Assembly (NCBI GenBank): GCA_021731085.1
Contig: JAKFYB010000018.1
Span: 1 to 64,000 of the forward strand
Reading direction: 5' to 3'
Source of the DNA: Dehalococcoidia bacterium
GTDB taxonomy: Bacteria > Chloroflexota > Dehalococcoidia > DSTF01 > JACRBR01
DNA: 64,000 nucleotides
Shown: positions 46,526 through 56,577 of the stretch, in pieces
How positions within the stretch are numbered: the stretch's first letter is position 1
How the letters are laid out: each line of letters starts with the position of its first letter
Notes under the pieces: generated by a model
Seen by the model: only the letters and a program-made list of their open reading frames with translations
The model's database searches: none
Told to the model about the DNA's origin: nothing
Made by a program: the position numbers and the translations under genes

Positions 46526-47671
46526 TCAACCGAGCGATCCTTCGATCATCCGGTCGTACGCGAGTCCCCAAGGTGGGCGCAGGAAACCGAGCGCGCGCAC
46601 GTCTTCGTACCAGTTGCCTAGTGGTGAGCGCCGGTGGAACGTCCCGCCCCCGCTGATCCGGCAGACCCGCGCCATCGCAGTCTCCGCCAGTTCCGCGATC
46701 GCGGTCTTGCCCTGCACGACACCGAGTGGCGTGCTTCCCTCCGGCGCTGACTCAACGCTGCGGAGCATCCCTTCAAACGCCTGCTGGATTAGCCAGTGTT
46801 CCATCTCGGCGCGCGCCCACTCGACGCGCTCATACGGGCGCATGGATGCCTCTTTTCCTCGCAGCTGCTCGCGCGCCGTCTCGAAGGCCACGTCGCAGAT
46901 GCCCACAATCACGGCGGCGAAGGCGCAACCGACGAACCCGAAGGAAGCCGCCAGGAGCGCCGGCAGACCGCCACTCCACGCCGATCGCGCGACGGGCATG
47001 TCTTCGAACGCAAAGGCGTGGCTCTGCGTCGCCGTCATGCCGTGGCCGTCCCACTCGGCGATGAGCTTCATGCCGTCCGAGCCGTCCCACGCGTGGCCGC
47101 CTGTTCTAAGGTAGAAGAGTTCGGGGCTGCTCTCGCCCTCCGGCACCGCCGTTGTGATCATGTACGTCGACATGCCGGAGCCACTTCCGAAGTGCTTCTG
47201 ACCCGAGAGTAGGTAGCCACGCGCGCCATCACGCCTCGCGATCGTCTTCGTTCGGGTGATGTCGCCGCCGCTGCCCGGCTCCGACGTGATCGTGCCCCAC
47301 CAGTGTCCGGCGAGCGCTGTGCCGAATACTTCGGAACGCTGCGCGTCCCACGCCAGCTGGTCGCCTCCCACGGCCTTCGGCGACGCGAGCCAGAACACGA
47401 GGACGGACGGATGCATCGACGAGACTAGCGCCACGGATGAGTCACCCCGCGCGAGCGTACGCAGAAGTTCGCAGATCCCGCGCGTCGAGCTCGCTGGGTC
47501 CTGCCAGAGACCGCCTTGCGATGCAGGCACACCGGTAAGCAGGAAGCCCGCGTCCCGGAGCCAGGCGAAGTCGCCGAGGTCGAGACTGCGTCGCTGCTGG
47601 CGCTCAGCACGCTGCGCGGCGAAGTCGTTCGCGATCTCTTGCACGTTCTCGAGCACGGCCTGTAGATCCAT
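46526..47671 (-). CDS. Acyl-CoA dehydrogenase-like flavoprotein
   Basis: 381 residues from the ATG at 47671, preceded by GGAG. The fold is seen in LARGDSSVALVSSMHPSVL, the FAD/substrate motif GTITSEPGSGGDI (cf. T-E-P-x-A/G-G-S-D) and the C-terminal helical domain ending LGFLRPPWGLAYDR. The usual catalytic Glu cannot be confirmed, so it may be an acyl-CoA dehydrogenase or a related flavin monooxygenase (DszC-like group). Next to a small ABM-like protein in the same direction. Confidence 0.85.
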   Translation of the reverse strand: MDLQAVLENVQEIANDFAAQRAERQQRRSLDLGDFAWLRDAGFLLTGVPASQGGLWQDPASSTRGICELLRTLARGDSSVALVSSMHPSVLVFWLASPKAVGGDQLAWDAQRSEVFGTALAGHWWGTITSEPGSGGDITRTKTIARRDGARGYLLSGQKHFGSGSGMSTYMITTAVPEGESSPELFYLRTGGHAWDGSDGMKLIAEWDGHGMTATQSHAFAFEDMPVARSAWSGGLPALLAASFGFVGCAFAAVIVGICDVAFETAREQLRGKEASMRPYERVEWARAEMEHWLIQQAFEGMLRSVESAPEGSTPLGVVQGKTAIAELAETAMARVCRISGGGTFHRRSPLGNWYEDVRALGFLRPPWGLAYDRMIEGSLG

Positions 47672-47759
47672 CTTGCTCCTCAACCGACACGTGCTCCTAC
47701 GCTTGTAAGTTCGATGCCGTCGACATTCGACGGCGAAGCAAGCATAAGTACAGAACGTC

Positions 47760-48044
47760 TCAGGCTGGACGCTGCTCGATCGCTCCGTCGTGCCACTCTG
47801 GGTCGGCCTCAAGCAGAGCGCGGAACTTCTGGTACTGCGCATTCTGAGCCGGGTCGGCCGCGTTGTCACGGTATGCCTTCTCATCCTCGAAGACAGCGAC
47901 GCCCCAGACATTGCCAGCGGCGTCTTCGCTTAAGAGATAAGCCGTGATCATGCCTTTGGGCCGACGTGGTTCGCCAATCATGACCTGGCGGAGTTCCTCC
48001 GCCTTGCCCGGCTTCGGTTGCATCTTGAACACACTTCCGAACAT
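47760..48044 (-). CDS. Antibiotic-biosynthesis-monooxygenase-fold protein
   Basis: 94 residues from the ATG at 48044, with GAGGAGG at ideal spacing. Small ferredoxin-like fold: MFGSVFKMQPKPGKAEELRQ, VWGVAVFEDEKAYRDNAADP and a C-terminal helix. Such proteins dimerise and act on quinones, haem or as unknown stress proteins. It precedes the acyl-CoA dehydrogenase-like gene with an 88-bp gap and may be its partner. Confidence 0.78.
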   Translation of the reverse strand: MFGSVFKMQPKPGKAEELRQVMIGEPRRPKGMITAYLLSEDAAGNVWGVAVFEDEKAYRDNAADPAQNAQYQKFRALLEADPEWHDGAIEQRPA

Positions 48045-48553
48045 GGTCCACCTCCTCATAGAGAGACTTTCAGTGATGGGACGAGAATAACAGGAAGGTA
48101 TCCCACCCCGCACACGTTCGGGAACGGCGAGACGCTCACGCGCTTCGGCCAAGCAGGAGGTCGGCAATCTCTTGTCCGTAGGCTCCTCCATCGCGAGCCC
48201 TCGGCCATTCGCCGGTACCGGACCGCCCCGAACGCTCTTTTGCTTTTCCTGATGGAATCAGGCGATCTCAAACGACCGCGCACACACCGACTCACTATGC
48301 ATCACGGCTCCTGGGGCAAAAGGCGGCCACCGCTTTCGCTGGTCAGATCCCGGCGATCGCCGCACCGCTGATCTTGCACTGGCTGGCTGGGTAACCGCTG
48401 GTACCGCGGCGGCGGTGATCACAACCGCTGGTTGTCGCACTGGCGGTGCACTCGACCGCTAGTCGCGCAATTGGACGGTAACAAGACTCCGCGACCTATC
48501 GACCAGCACTGGTCTCCTCGATAACGACTCTCGGCCGAGACTGTCGATCCTCC
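48045..48553. other. Intergenic gap with short inverted repeats
   Basis: About 510 bases without a convincing gene. CAACCGCTGGTTG near 48422 is a small perfect hairpin, and AACCGCTGGT also occurs at 48393 and, far away, at 45169. No tRNA or full mobile element is recognisable. Confidence 0.4.
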
Positions 48554-48871
48554 TCAGTCGCTCGTTGTATGCTCCTTGCGGTCGTGCCGTACGACAGGCG
48601 AGACGAGTTCTCCGCCCTTTTTCACCGCGCAATATTGCGAGCCGAAGAAGTGCCCTCCCCACAGTGGCGCCACCGGACAGAGGTTGAACGTACCCGCCGC
48701 GAGCGGCACCAGTCCCAACGCGGCCACCACCAGGCCGGCCGGACGCGGCACCAGCGCAATTCCGCTCGCAATGAGCATCACGCCTAGCCCGAGACGGGCC
48801 AACCGCCCGTAACCCGACGCCATGAAGCGCGTGAATGCATTTCCAGTTTCCGTTGTTATCTCAGTTGTCAT
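48554..48871 (-). CDS. DUF2892-type inner membrane protein
   Basis: 105 residues from the ATG at 48871, preceded by GGAGAAGGAA. Two helices (LGLGVMLIASGIALV and AGLVVAALGLVPLAAGTFNLC) with CPVAPLWGG after them, typical of the small YgaP-like DUF2892 family. The family often neighbours redox or metal-stress genes. It lies 38 bases after the MMPL gene in the same direction and is probably in the ArsR-controlled operon. Confidence 0.82.
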   Translation of the reverse strand: MTTEITTETGNAFTRFMASGYGRLARLGLGVMLIASGIALVPRPAGLVVAALGLVPLAAGTFNLCPVAPLWGGHFFGSQYCAVKKGGELVSPVVRHDRKEHTTSD

Positions 48872-48909
48872 TTCCTTCTCCAGTCCTAGAGTCAATCCCA
48901 GTCTCAATT

Positions 48910-50997
48910 TCAATGCGCGAAGCGGATGTCCGGCAGCACGCGATCGATGAACTTCGGCAACCACCATGCCTTGGAGCCAACCACGTACAGTACTGCGGGA
49001 ACGAGGATGAGGCGGACGAGGAAGGCGTCCAGCAGCACGGCTGTGCCGAGGATCAACCCCATCTCCTTCATTGGCAGCGTCCCGGCGATCGCGAAGGTGA
49101 AGAACACCGCGATCATCACCCCTGCTGCCGCTACGATCGGCCGCCCCGTGTGCGCCAGCGCGCCCTCAGCCGCCTCGTTGGGGTCGTTCGACAACTCGAA
49201 GTGCTCACGAGCTGATGCCAGGAGAAACACCGTGTAGTCCATCGATATCGCGAACACCAGTGCAAAGAAGAACAACGGCGCCCAGGACGTCAGGTAGCCC
49301 TGGCTCTCGAAGCCCATCGGTCCAGCCGCCCACCCATGCTGGAACGCCAGTGCCCCGACACCGAATGCGGCGCCAACTGACAGAAGGTTGAACAGGACCC
49401 CTGCTGCTGCGATGAACACAGCCTGCAGCGCGAACAGGAGCAGCACGAATCCAAGCGCCAACACGACGCCGATGACGATGGGCGCTCGCGCCCGAAGCAT
49501 CTGGTCGAGGTCGTGGTTCTCGGCTACCGGACCGCCTACCAGGACCCCCGCAGGAAGTTCGTCGCGAAGCGTGCTGACAAGAGCGCTCGACTCTTTACTC
49601 GACGGGTCCGTTGTGGCGATCGCCGTGACGAGCGCTGATCCATTGGCCGACGTTTGGGCGGGAAACACGGCTGCGATACCCGGAGTAGCTGCCACAACCT
49701 GTGATACCTCTTCCGCGCTGATGCTCGGAGGGATCACGATCTGGAGCGGTCCGGGCCCTCCCGGTCCGAACGAGGACGCGAGGAGGTCGTAGCCGACGCG
49801 CGCCTGTCGGTCCTCGGGGAGGACGCTGATACTCGGCATACCCGTCTTCAGGTTGAGCAATGGCGATGCAAGTAGCAGGAGGAGCGCCGTCGTGCCGATC
49901 GCATAGATGGCCGCGTGCTTCTGAATCCGCTGTGCGAACCGCCCCCAAAACGGACTCCGGTGCTCACCAACCGAGTGCCACGGCAGTGCGAAACGGTTGA
50001 TACCCGGCCCCAGGAGCGCCGGCAGCAGCGTCAACGCCGCGGCCAAAACGAAGCCCACGGACAGCATCATCCCCGCCGCCATCGACCGGAACGCCGGGAT
50101 CGGCACGAGCAGGATGGCTGACAGGCTGATCAGCACGGTGAGCCCACTGAAGAGCACGGCTTTGCCCGCCGTGTCCATCGTCACACCGACAGCTGTGTCG
50201 ACATCATCCGGCGTTGTATGCAACGCGCCGCGAAAGCGGCTCACGATGAACAGGGCGTAGTCGATGCCCAGCGCGAGCGCGAACATCATGGCGAAGTTCA
50301 GAGTCCAGATCGAAAGGTCGGTGTAGCGCGTGATGAGGTAGAGGATGCCCATTGAGCTGACAAGGCCCGCTGCCGTCAAGAGCAGTGGCAGCCCTGCCGC
50401 GGCCAGGGTGCCGAAGGCCAGCACAAGGATGATGGCAGTGACCGGCCAGGTCAGGAGCTCGGCCTTCATCATGCCTTCCTTGTTGACGGCGTTGAAGTCC
50501 GCCCAGAAAGCAGGCGAACCAGTAAGCGCGACGGTGACCTGGTCGTCGCTGAGTTCGCCGATCGAGTCAGACACGCGCTCCGCGGCGCGCACCGATTCCG
50601 TCGGGTTGACGAGCGACCCGGCCTGCAACATCACCGTGTGTCCGTCCTGGCTCACCTGCGCGGGCGCCATTGGTGTCAGCGCGGATTCGGTCTCGAAGAC
50701 CGCGGCGGCCGCATCCATCTTTGACTGGAACAAGGGGTCATCTGCTGTCAGGTCCTCGCTATGCACGACGACAACCGCCGACTGCGACGAGAAGCCACCG
50801 AACTCCTGCTCGATTGTTTGCCGCGCGGCGAGCGAATCGCTGCCGTTGACTTCCCACATCGCGCCTGAGAGCGCTCCCTCGAGCCGCGGTGCCAGGAATC
50901 CCAGCCCAACGGCGAGGATGACCCAGCTCATGATCACGGCAAGCCTGTGGCTGCGAGCAGCACGGCCGAAATTGCCGAGGAAACCGAAGGTCTGCAT
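48910..50997 (-). CDS. MMPL/RND-family membrane transporter
   Basis: 695 residues with two repeated RND-type halves: one helix, a large extracytoplasmic loop, then five to six helices in each. Motifs FALALGIDYALFIVSRFRGAL and VFAISMDYTVFLLASAREHF show the transmembrane Asp-Tyr pairs of MMPL proteins. Exports lipids, peptides or drugs using the proton gradient. AAGGAG precedes the ATG. Lies 73 bases after the ArsR gene; a 9-mer, AGTTATAGA, is shared between the upstream regions of both. Confidence 0.92.
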   Translation of the reverse strand: MQTFGFLGNFGRAARSHRLAVIMSWVILAVGLGFLAPRLEGALSGAMWEVNGSDSLAARQTIEQEFGGFSSQSAVVVVHSEDLTADDPLFQSKMDAAAAVFETESALTPMAPAQVSQDGHTVMLQAGSLVNPTESVRAAERVSDSIGELSDDQVTVALTGSPAFWADFNAVNKEGMMKAELLTWPVTAIILVLAFGTLAAAGLPLLLTAAGLVSSMGILYLITRYTDLSIWTLNFAMMFALALGIDYALFIVSRFRGALHTTPDDVDTAVGVTMDTAGKAVLFSGLTVLISLSAILLVPIPAFRSMAAGMMLSVGFVLAAALTLLPALLGPGINRFALPWHSVGEHRSPFWGRFAQRIQKHAAIYAIGTTALLLLLASPLLNLKTGMPSISVLPEDRQARVGYDLLASSFGPGGPGPLQIVIPPSISAEEVSQVVAATPGIAAVFPAQTSANGSALVTAIATTDPSSKESSALVSTLRDELPAGVLVGGPVAENHDLDQMLRARAPIVIGVVLALGFVLLLFALQAVFIAAAGVLFNLLSVGAAFGVGALAFQHGWAAGPMGFESQGYLTSWAPLFFFALVFAISMDYTVFLLASAREHFELSNDPNEAAEGALAHTGRPIVAAAGVMIAVFFTFAIAGTLPMKEMGLILGTAVLLDAFLVRLILVPAVLYVVGSKAWWLPKFIDRVLPDIRFAH

Positions 50998-50998
50998 A

Positions 50999-51007
50999 TC
51001 TATAACT
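50999..51007 (-). promoter_or_regulatory. Candidate operator AGTTATAGA before the MMPL gene
   Basis: The 9-mer AGTTATAGA lies immediately before the MMPL start, and again at 51412-51420 before the arsR start. An AT-rich word repeated in front of both genes in a GC-rich genome fits an ArsR-type binding site, but the palindrome is poor. Confidence 0.35.
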
Positions 51008-51070
51008 CCTTGCTTATCTAGCGATGAATATGCCGCGGAAATATATGGGAGATGTCTCCCGGGTCTTCTC

Positions 51071-51403
51071 TCACGCCACGGCGAACGCCCGGGCTTCTTC
51101 TTTTGCCTGGATCACCAAGCGGTTGCAGACGACATCGCATAGCTTCGTGATACTGGGGTCGATGATCCGGTAGTACGCCGCTGTACCCTCACGCCGCTTG
51201 CCGACGATGCCCGCATCCGACAGCGTGCGAAGATGCTTGCTCACGTTCGCTTGGCTGGCGTCGAGGGCCTCGCAGATCTCGCCCACGTTCAACTCGCCCC
51301 GCTCCCGCAGGACGCTCAGGATCGAAAGACGCGTAGCGTCGCCAAGGACGCGGAACCGCTCAGCCACATGTTCGATGAGCCCGGGAGGTAGTAGGGTTGT
51401 CAT
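51071..51403 (-). CDS. ArsR-family transcriptional repressor
   Basis: 110-residue winged-helix protein. VLGDATRLSILSVLRERGEL and VGEICEALDASQANVSKHLRTL form the helix-turn-helix. No ELCVCDL-type metal motif is present; a single Cys (GEICEAL) and another in LCDVVCNRLV are the only candidates, so it may sense redox state or a small molecule rather than arsenite. Heads the MMPL-DUF2892 operon and is probably autoregulated. Confidence 0.92.
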   Translation of the reverse strand: MTTLLPPGLIEHVAERFRVLGDATRLSILSVLRERGELNVGEICEALDASQANVSKHLRTLSDAGIVGKRREGTAAYYRIIDPSITKLCDVVCNRLVIQAKEEARAFAVA

Positions 51404-51411
51404 GCCGTAAC

Positions 51412-51420
51412 TCTATAACT
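51412..51420 (-). promoter_or_regulatory. Candidate operator AGTTATAGA before arsR-like gene
   Basis: Second copy of the 9-mer, nine bases upstream of the ArsR start, in a CCTATAGTTATAGAG context that also resembles a -10 region. It lies in the divergent gap with the methyltransferase gene, which may therefore be under the same control. Confidence 0.35.
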
Positions 51421-51534
51421 ATAGGACGATGGAGTCAAGGAGGATTGGGCGCACGGTAGGTGAGAATGAATACCAACACGGAAGGGTACGCTTCAGCCGC
51501 ATGGTGACCGCGAGTAGCATTCCAGCCGGGAGGG

Positions 51535-52617
51535 ATGATGAGCGAAAACGAAATTGATGCGACCGCGCTGGCGGCGAAGCAAGCGCTGATCGCCGGGTAC
51601 GGCATCGGGGCGCATGTTGCCGGGATGATTCATCTCGGCCTCGAGCTCGGATTGTATGGGGCTCTCCGCGAATCGGGTCCAGCAACGAGCGAGGAACTGG
51701 CGGTGGGCATCGGGCTCCACGAGCGTTGGCTGCGAGAGTGGCTGTATCAGCAAGCAACGGCTCGCGTCCTGGACTACGATACGGTAACCAAGCGATTTTC
51801 GATTTCACCTGAGGTGTGGGTGCTCTTGGGCGATCCGGATGAGTTGCGAACGCAGCGCGCAAATTTTGCCGGCCTGACGTACCGCTTTGCGATGCTGGAC
51901 CGGGTGCCGGAATCGTTTCGGACCGGAATTGGAATACCCTGGGATGATCGTGGGCCGCGCGCTGCGGAAATGACCGAGTTGCTGTTCCGCAACTGGTATC
52001 GGCACGTATTGGTGCCCGTAGCACTCCCGATGCTTGACGGTGTTGTGGCCGCCCTCAGGGTCGGCGCCCGTGTCGCAGACGTAGGGTGCGGCGCGGGACT
52101 CGCGATGATCGAGATGGCGAAAGCGTTCCCGTCTTCGCGCTTTGACGGCTACGACTCGTCGTTGCAAGCGATCGAGAGGGGACGGGCGCATGTGCGCGAA
52201 GCCGGTGTGTCAAACGTCACGTTTCACGACGCGAACCGCGACTTGTTGCCGGACGGTCCAAGCTTCGACCTCGTGACAACGTTTGACTGTCTTCACGACA
52301 TGACGCATCCGCACGAGGCAGCTGCAGCGATCCGCAGGGCGATCAAGCCGGAGGGGACGTGGTTCATCGCCGACATCAATGGCGGCGCAGACTTCGAAGA
52401 GAACCTTGGTAAACGCCCGCTGTCAGCCTTGTTCTATGCAATCTCAGTCATGTCCTGCATGTCATCGGCTCTGTCGGAGGAGGGCGGAGCTGGATACGGG
52501 ACACTGGGCCTACCGGAGCCGGAGATGCGGAAGCTCGCCCAGAGCGCCGGATTTTCCCGGTTCCGTAGGGTCGACCTTACGCACCCTGTCAACGCATTCT
52601 ACGAAGCGCGGACCTGA
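51535..52617 (+). CDS. SAM-dependent methyltransferase with winged-helix N-terminus
   Basis: 360 residues, starting at one of two adjacent ATGs (51535 or 51538) after GGGAGGG. Residues about 25-80 form a winged-helix dimerisation-type domain (LYGALRESGPATSEELAVGI) as in class I O-methyltransferases and Rv2258c-like proteins. Motif I is ARVADVGCGAGLAMIEMAKA and the post-I acidic loop FDGYDSS. DLVTTFDCLHDMTHPHEAA matches this family. Divergent from the arsR-like gene. Confidence 0.9.
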   Translation: MMSENEIDATALAAKQALIAGYGIGAHVAGMIHLGLELGLYGALRESGPATSEELAVGIGLHERWLREWLYQQATARVLDYDTVTKRFSISPEVWVLLGDPDELRTQRANFAGLTYRFAMLDRVPESFRTGIGIPWDDRGPRAAEMTELLFRNWYRHVLVPVALPMLDGVVAALRVGARVADVGCGAGLAMIEMAKAFPSSRFDGYDSSLQAIERGRAHVREAGVSNVTFHDANRDLLPDGPSFDLVTTFDCLHDMTHPHEAAAAIRRAIKPEGTWFIADINGGADFEENLGKRPLSALFYAISVMSCMSSALSEEGGAGYGTLGLPEPEMRKLAQSAGFSRFRRVDLTHPVNAFYEART

Positions 52618-52815
52618 CGGAACCGCTGCTCTGGCTGACCACCGCAGCAGAGCAAGCACGGTTGACGCGCGTGCGCCGCGGTCTAGCAGCGGCGTTCCCG
52701 TGATTCAGGTCCGAAATCTAGCCTTTCGTCGAGTGCTTCGAGATTCGTAACCGTTACGGCACTTGTCCGCAACGACGTGCGAGCAGAGCCAGCCCAAGAT
52801 GCGGATACGGTTCTG

Positions 52816-53440
52816 TTAATGCTCGCGACGACGGCCTCGCCAAGCCAGCTGGGCGATGAGAAAGAGTGCGGCGAACACGCCCACGAAGAACAACAGTGGC
52901 GCAATGTATTTCCATGCTGGTGGCTCCCAAACTGATGCAAGAAGCGGTAGCCCAACGATCAATGCTGCGGCGACGATTGCCATCGCCAATCGGGTGACCA
53001 TCGCGCTGAGACGGTTAAGCGTTTCGTCCAGATCCCGGTAGCGCAGTGCGACCTCGAATTCACCGCGATCGATGCGGGACGCTATGCGCCTGATCTGGCC
53101 GGGCAGGTAAGCGCCAAGATCCACTGTGTCGCCTGCAGCAGTAAGCATGCGCTTGCCCCAGCGCTGCGGCGTGTACGCTTGCGCGGCGGCCGCGCGAACG
53201 AACGGTTCAGCGACTTTGGCCGCATTGAACGAAGGGTCGAGTTGGCGCCAAAGACCTTCGCTCATGCCTACAGTCTTGAGCAGGAGGGCAAGGTCGGCCG
53301 GGAGTTGAAGACCGTGGCGCTGCACAACCTTGAACACGTCGTTGATGTAGTCGCTGAGGACGAACTCGTTGGTTGCGAGGCCGTAATACCGTTCCAATAC
53401 GTGATGCACATCGCGCCGGCCTCGATGAGATTGACGAAGG
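52816..53440 (-). pseudogene. 3' fragment of a UbiB/ABC1-family kinase gene
   Basis: Encodes the C-terminal part of a UbiB protein: RRDVHHVLERYYGLATNEF, then LQLPADLALLLKTVGMSEGL with the closing two-helix membrane anchor (MAIVAAALIVGLPLLASV, YIAPLLFFVGVFAALFLIAQ). The whole kinase core (KxGQ, ATP loop, DFG) is missing. The 5' side joins truncated restriction-modification sequence near 53440-53455, so this is a deletion or insertion scar and cannot be an active kinase. Confidence 0.85.
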
Positions 53441-56400
53441 TGACATAGAAATTTCACCGAAGTCGAGGGCAATGAGTAACGAGAGCTGCGTGGCGAGATG
53501 CTTGCGAAGGGGCAGTCCATAAGCTCGTTTGACAAAGGAGTTGCTCGTTATAAATGCAAGCTGTCCACCTTCGCGCAACACCTGAAGCGCTCGGCCATAG
53601 AAGTACACAAGTAGATCGGCGCGGGGCGCCGCTACCTCCCGGAATGCGACGCTGTAGGCTTTTTCGTCCGCGTTGGCAATCCCCTCCATGCGCACATACG
53701 GTGGATTCGCCACCACAATGTCAAACCCACCGTTCTTCTCGAACACATCGAGAAAGTTCAGTGGCCACAAGAACGGCTTCTGTACGCCCGTGCGGAACTG
53801 CTTGTGCCGCAGCAGGCTCTCCTTCATGTCCACGAACGCCGCTAGCTGCGCTTCCTGGGCAGCGACGGCTGCCTTCGCCGGTTTTTTCTTCAAGAGGTGA
53901 GGATTTCGCATATCCTCCACGACGCTGGCGCGCTCCGCCCGCATGTGGTCGAGCTGCGCCACCATGATGTCGATCTGTAGGTCTGCAATGCGAGTACGCA
54001 GCTTCGCTTTGGCGGAAGGCGCGCCCTCGCCGCCGCGGTATTGGGCGATTAGGCCGTTCAGCTGCTCGTGCGCGGTCGCGTTGGCCTTCTTACTCTTCTT
54101 CGCCGACCCGTCGTCCGTCACGTACTGCGGCATCAGCGTCATCTGCTGATTCGTCGGCTGCGGGAGCGATTCGATGAATCGATCCTCTCCCGCCCGGTCG
54201 ATGAGGCTGTCGCCACAGACGATCTTCAGTTCAAGATCGGGAAGCGGCTCAATCTGGCTGAACGCGGTGACGTCGAGATCAACCACGACGGAAAGCCACA
54301 GCCGCAAGCGGCAGATCTCGACCGCCATCGGATTGATGTCCACGCCGTACAGATTGTTCTCGGCGACCTGACGCTTCCAGAACGACACCTTGGGCGAGGT
54401 CGCGGGCACATCCTGTTCGGTCACGCATTGCTCGATGCCGCGTCTCAGCGTGACGATCTCGTGCATCATCATCAGCGGAAACGCGCCAGATCCAACCGCA
54501 GGGTCAACGATACGAACATTGTTCAACGCTTCCGTCAGCGCGCTCTCCTGCATGCCACTCAGCTCGACCGTCGCCACCGCCCAGTCCACGGCCTCCTCAC
54601 GCAACCCGTCGATCACGTCCTGGCTGACCTCGGCGGTGTCGCGGAGATACGCGTCTAGTGTCTGCCGGCACATGTACTGCACGATCTCGCGCGGTGTGTA
54701 GTACGCTCCCGTGTCTTTGCGATCCTTCGCCTGGTAGAGGTTCTCGAATACCTTCCCCAGCAACTCCGGATCTGGGTCGAGGCTCTGGTCGTCCGGCGTG
54801 GACTCCTGCGTCGTAAAGCGATAGCTGTCGAGCAAGCCCAGGACCGTGCGCTCGCGGTTCTTCCCGCCCTCGCGGTCGTCCTTCAGCGGATCGAACAAGT
54901 CATCCGGCAGGCTGACGCGAGTCGTGACTTCACGGCTGTCACTGTCCACGCCAAACAGCAGTTCTTCGAACGCATCGGCGCCCGGCGTGAAGAGCCCGCC
55001 GCCGAGGAACGGCAGTTCGATCAGCCTCGCTTGCAGCCGTTCATGCTTCGTCTCGTCGAGCTTGGTCGGCGCGAGTTCGAGCCACTTCTTACGCTCATTG
55101 GGCTTTCGACCAAGACCGACGAAACAGATGGGCAGGAGGGCATCCGCAAAGAAAGAATCCCCGCCCTTGAACTCCCTGAACACGCGAAGGAGGAAATCGG
55201 TCTCACCGTTCTTCGGAGATCCGCCGAGCCAACGCTTCTGTTGGATGAACCAGAGAAATAGCACCCTGCAAAGTTGGCGCGTCGCGAACGCATTCAGGTC
55301 GGCCGCGAACTCCTTGTCCTTCGTGCGATCTTTCTGCTTGCCCTTGCTGTCGGTCAGCGCTGGGTTCTTCGGATTGTGTTCGAGTAGCGCGACGATGAGC
55401 CGTTCTCGGAGGGACTGGAATTCTTCGTAGAAGCGTTTAGTGACGGACTCCACCGCGAGCGCTTTGCTCCATTCACGCGATACATCAGCGAGTGTCCATC
55501 CCGGCTGGATCCTGAGTTCCTTCAGCGTGTCGACGTGATGTCTTGAGGGATCTCTTATGCGGATGGCCGCGCGGATCGTTCCGAACCCGGAGCCTTCGCG
55601 CACGCGGGGTACCACGATCTCGGCATCTTCGGCCTTTCCCTGTCCGTCCACCATCAGGATCAGTTGACGGCGATCCTTCTGGAAGCGCTCTGTCGTCGAG
55701 CGAGCCACGCGACGGCGCAGCCGTTCGCGTTCAGCCGAACGCAGCGGCCATTCACGAACGACGGCAATGAACATCGCAACATTGACGCCGCTGCCGAGGG
55801 AAGCCTCGCCGGTCCGGTAGACCCCGTCAAAATACGAATCAAGATCTTTGTTCACGTAGTTGGTCAGCGCGGGCTGCCAGACCATGCCGAGTTCCTCGAC
55901 AAGGGCCCGACTGTTCTCGGGATCCGCTCCAAGCAACTTCACGGCCGTGCGCATCGCGTCTTCGGGTGGCCGCGCCTCGTACTTCTTCGCTGGCGGCTTC
56001 CACCAGCTCATGAGCAGCGAATGCTGCTCGCGGAAGAGATCAATGATCTCTTGCTGCTCTACCGGAGAAAGGCGGTGAAAACGAGTGTGCTGGACATTGT
56101 TGCGATTGCGAGCGAGTCCGCGCTGGTTGTGTTGCTCGAGCAGAGCCTTCCACGTCGGAGCAGGTTGACCGAGTTTCTCTAGACGGTCTGAGTATCGGGC
56201 AGCGAGGTGTGAGTAGTCGCCAAGGTCAACGAACTGCAGGAGCGCCCAGTAGTCGGGCGGCCGCTTCGCGGATTTCGTTTCCTGTGCTCGCCGGGCCGTT
56301 GCGGTGGTCAGCTTTTCGGCGTTCCAGTCGCCGACAAGCTGCTCCTGCGTGATTTGTTCTGAGTCAGCTAGCCACGAAAGCAAGGCCAGCCAAAAGGCTT

Positions 56401-56485
56401 CGAGCTTCTCAAGCGCGCTTGTCGCTTCTTCACGCTTCGTCACAAGCTGGCTCCCCACTAGCGACAGCCGATATTGAGCGACCAC
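53441..56485 (-). pseudogene. Type IIG restriction-modification protein, 3'-truncated
   Basis: About 1010 residues of an Eco57I/MmeI-like single-chain restriction-methylation enzyme: long N-terminal helical region, KDRKDTGAYYTPREIVQYMC (start of the methylase), motif I RIVDPAVGSGAFPLMMMHEI, motif IV VVANPPYVRMEG and SFVKRAYGLPLRKHLATQLS. Homology ends at LLIALDFGE (53453); the frame then reads into ubiB sequence in another frame until 53207. The target recognition domain, expected after this point, is missing, so the enzyme should be inactive. GTG at 56485 is the farthest start; GTG codons at 56455 and 56443 also fit. Confidence 0.82.
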
Positions 56486-56498
56486 CGATATTGAGGCG
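56468..56498. promoter_or_regulatory. Direct repeat CCGATATTGAG before the RM gene
   Basis: CCGATATTGAG occurs at 56468-56478 and again at 56486-56496, an 18-base period, followed by G-C-G in each. It overlaps or abuts the start of the restriction-modification gene. Repeats like this can be operator sites for a controller protein; none is encoded nearby except the unknown gene upstream. Confidence 0.3.
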
Positions 56499-56577
56499 GA
56501 TTATACCGCCGCATCCTCGTTCACGATGAATTTCTGGGGAACGCGGCCACCATAGCCCCGGAGGCCAATCAATGACC

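Noticed and set aside
53207-53440. C-terminal extension of the restriction-modification protein
   Set aside because: It is ubiB sequence read in the wrong frame, rich in Arg/Ser/Pro, and does not resemble a target recognition domain.
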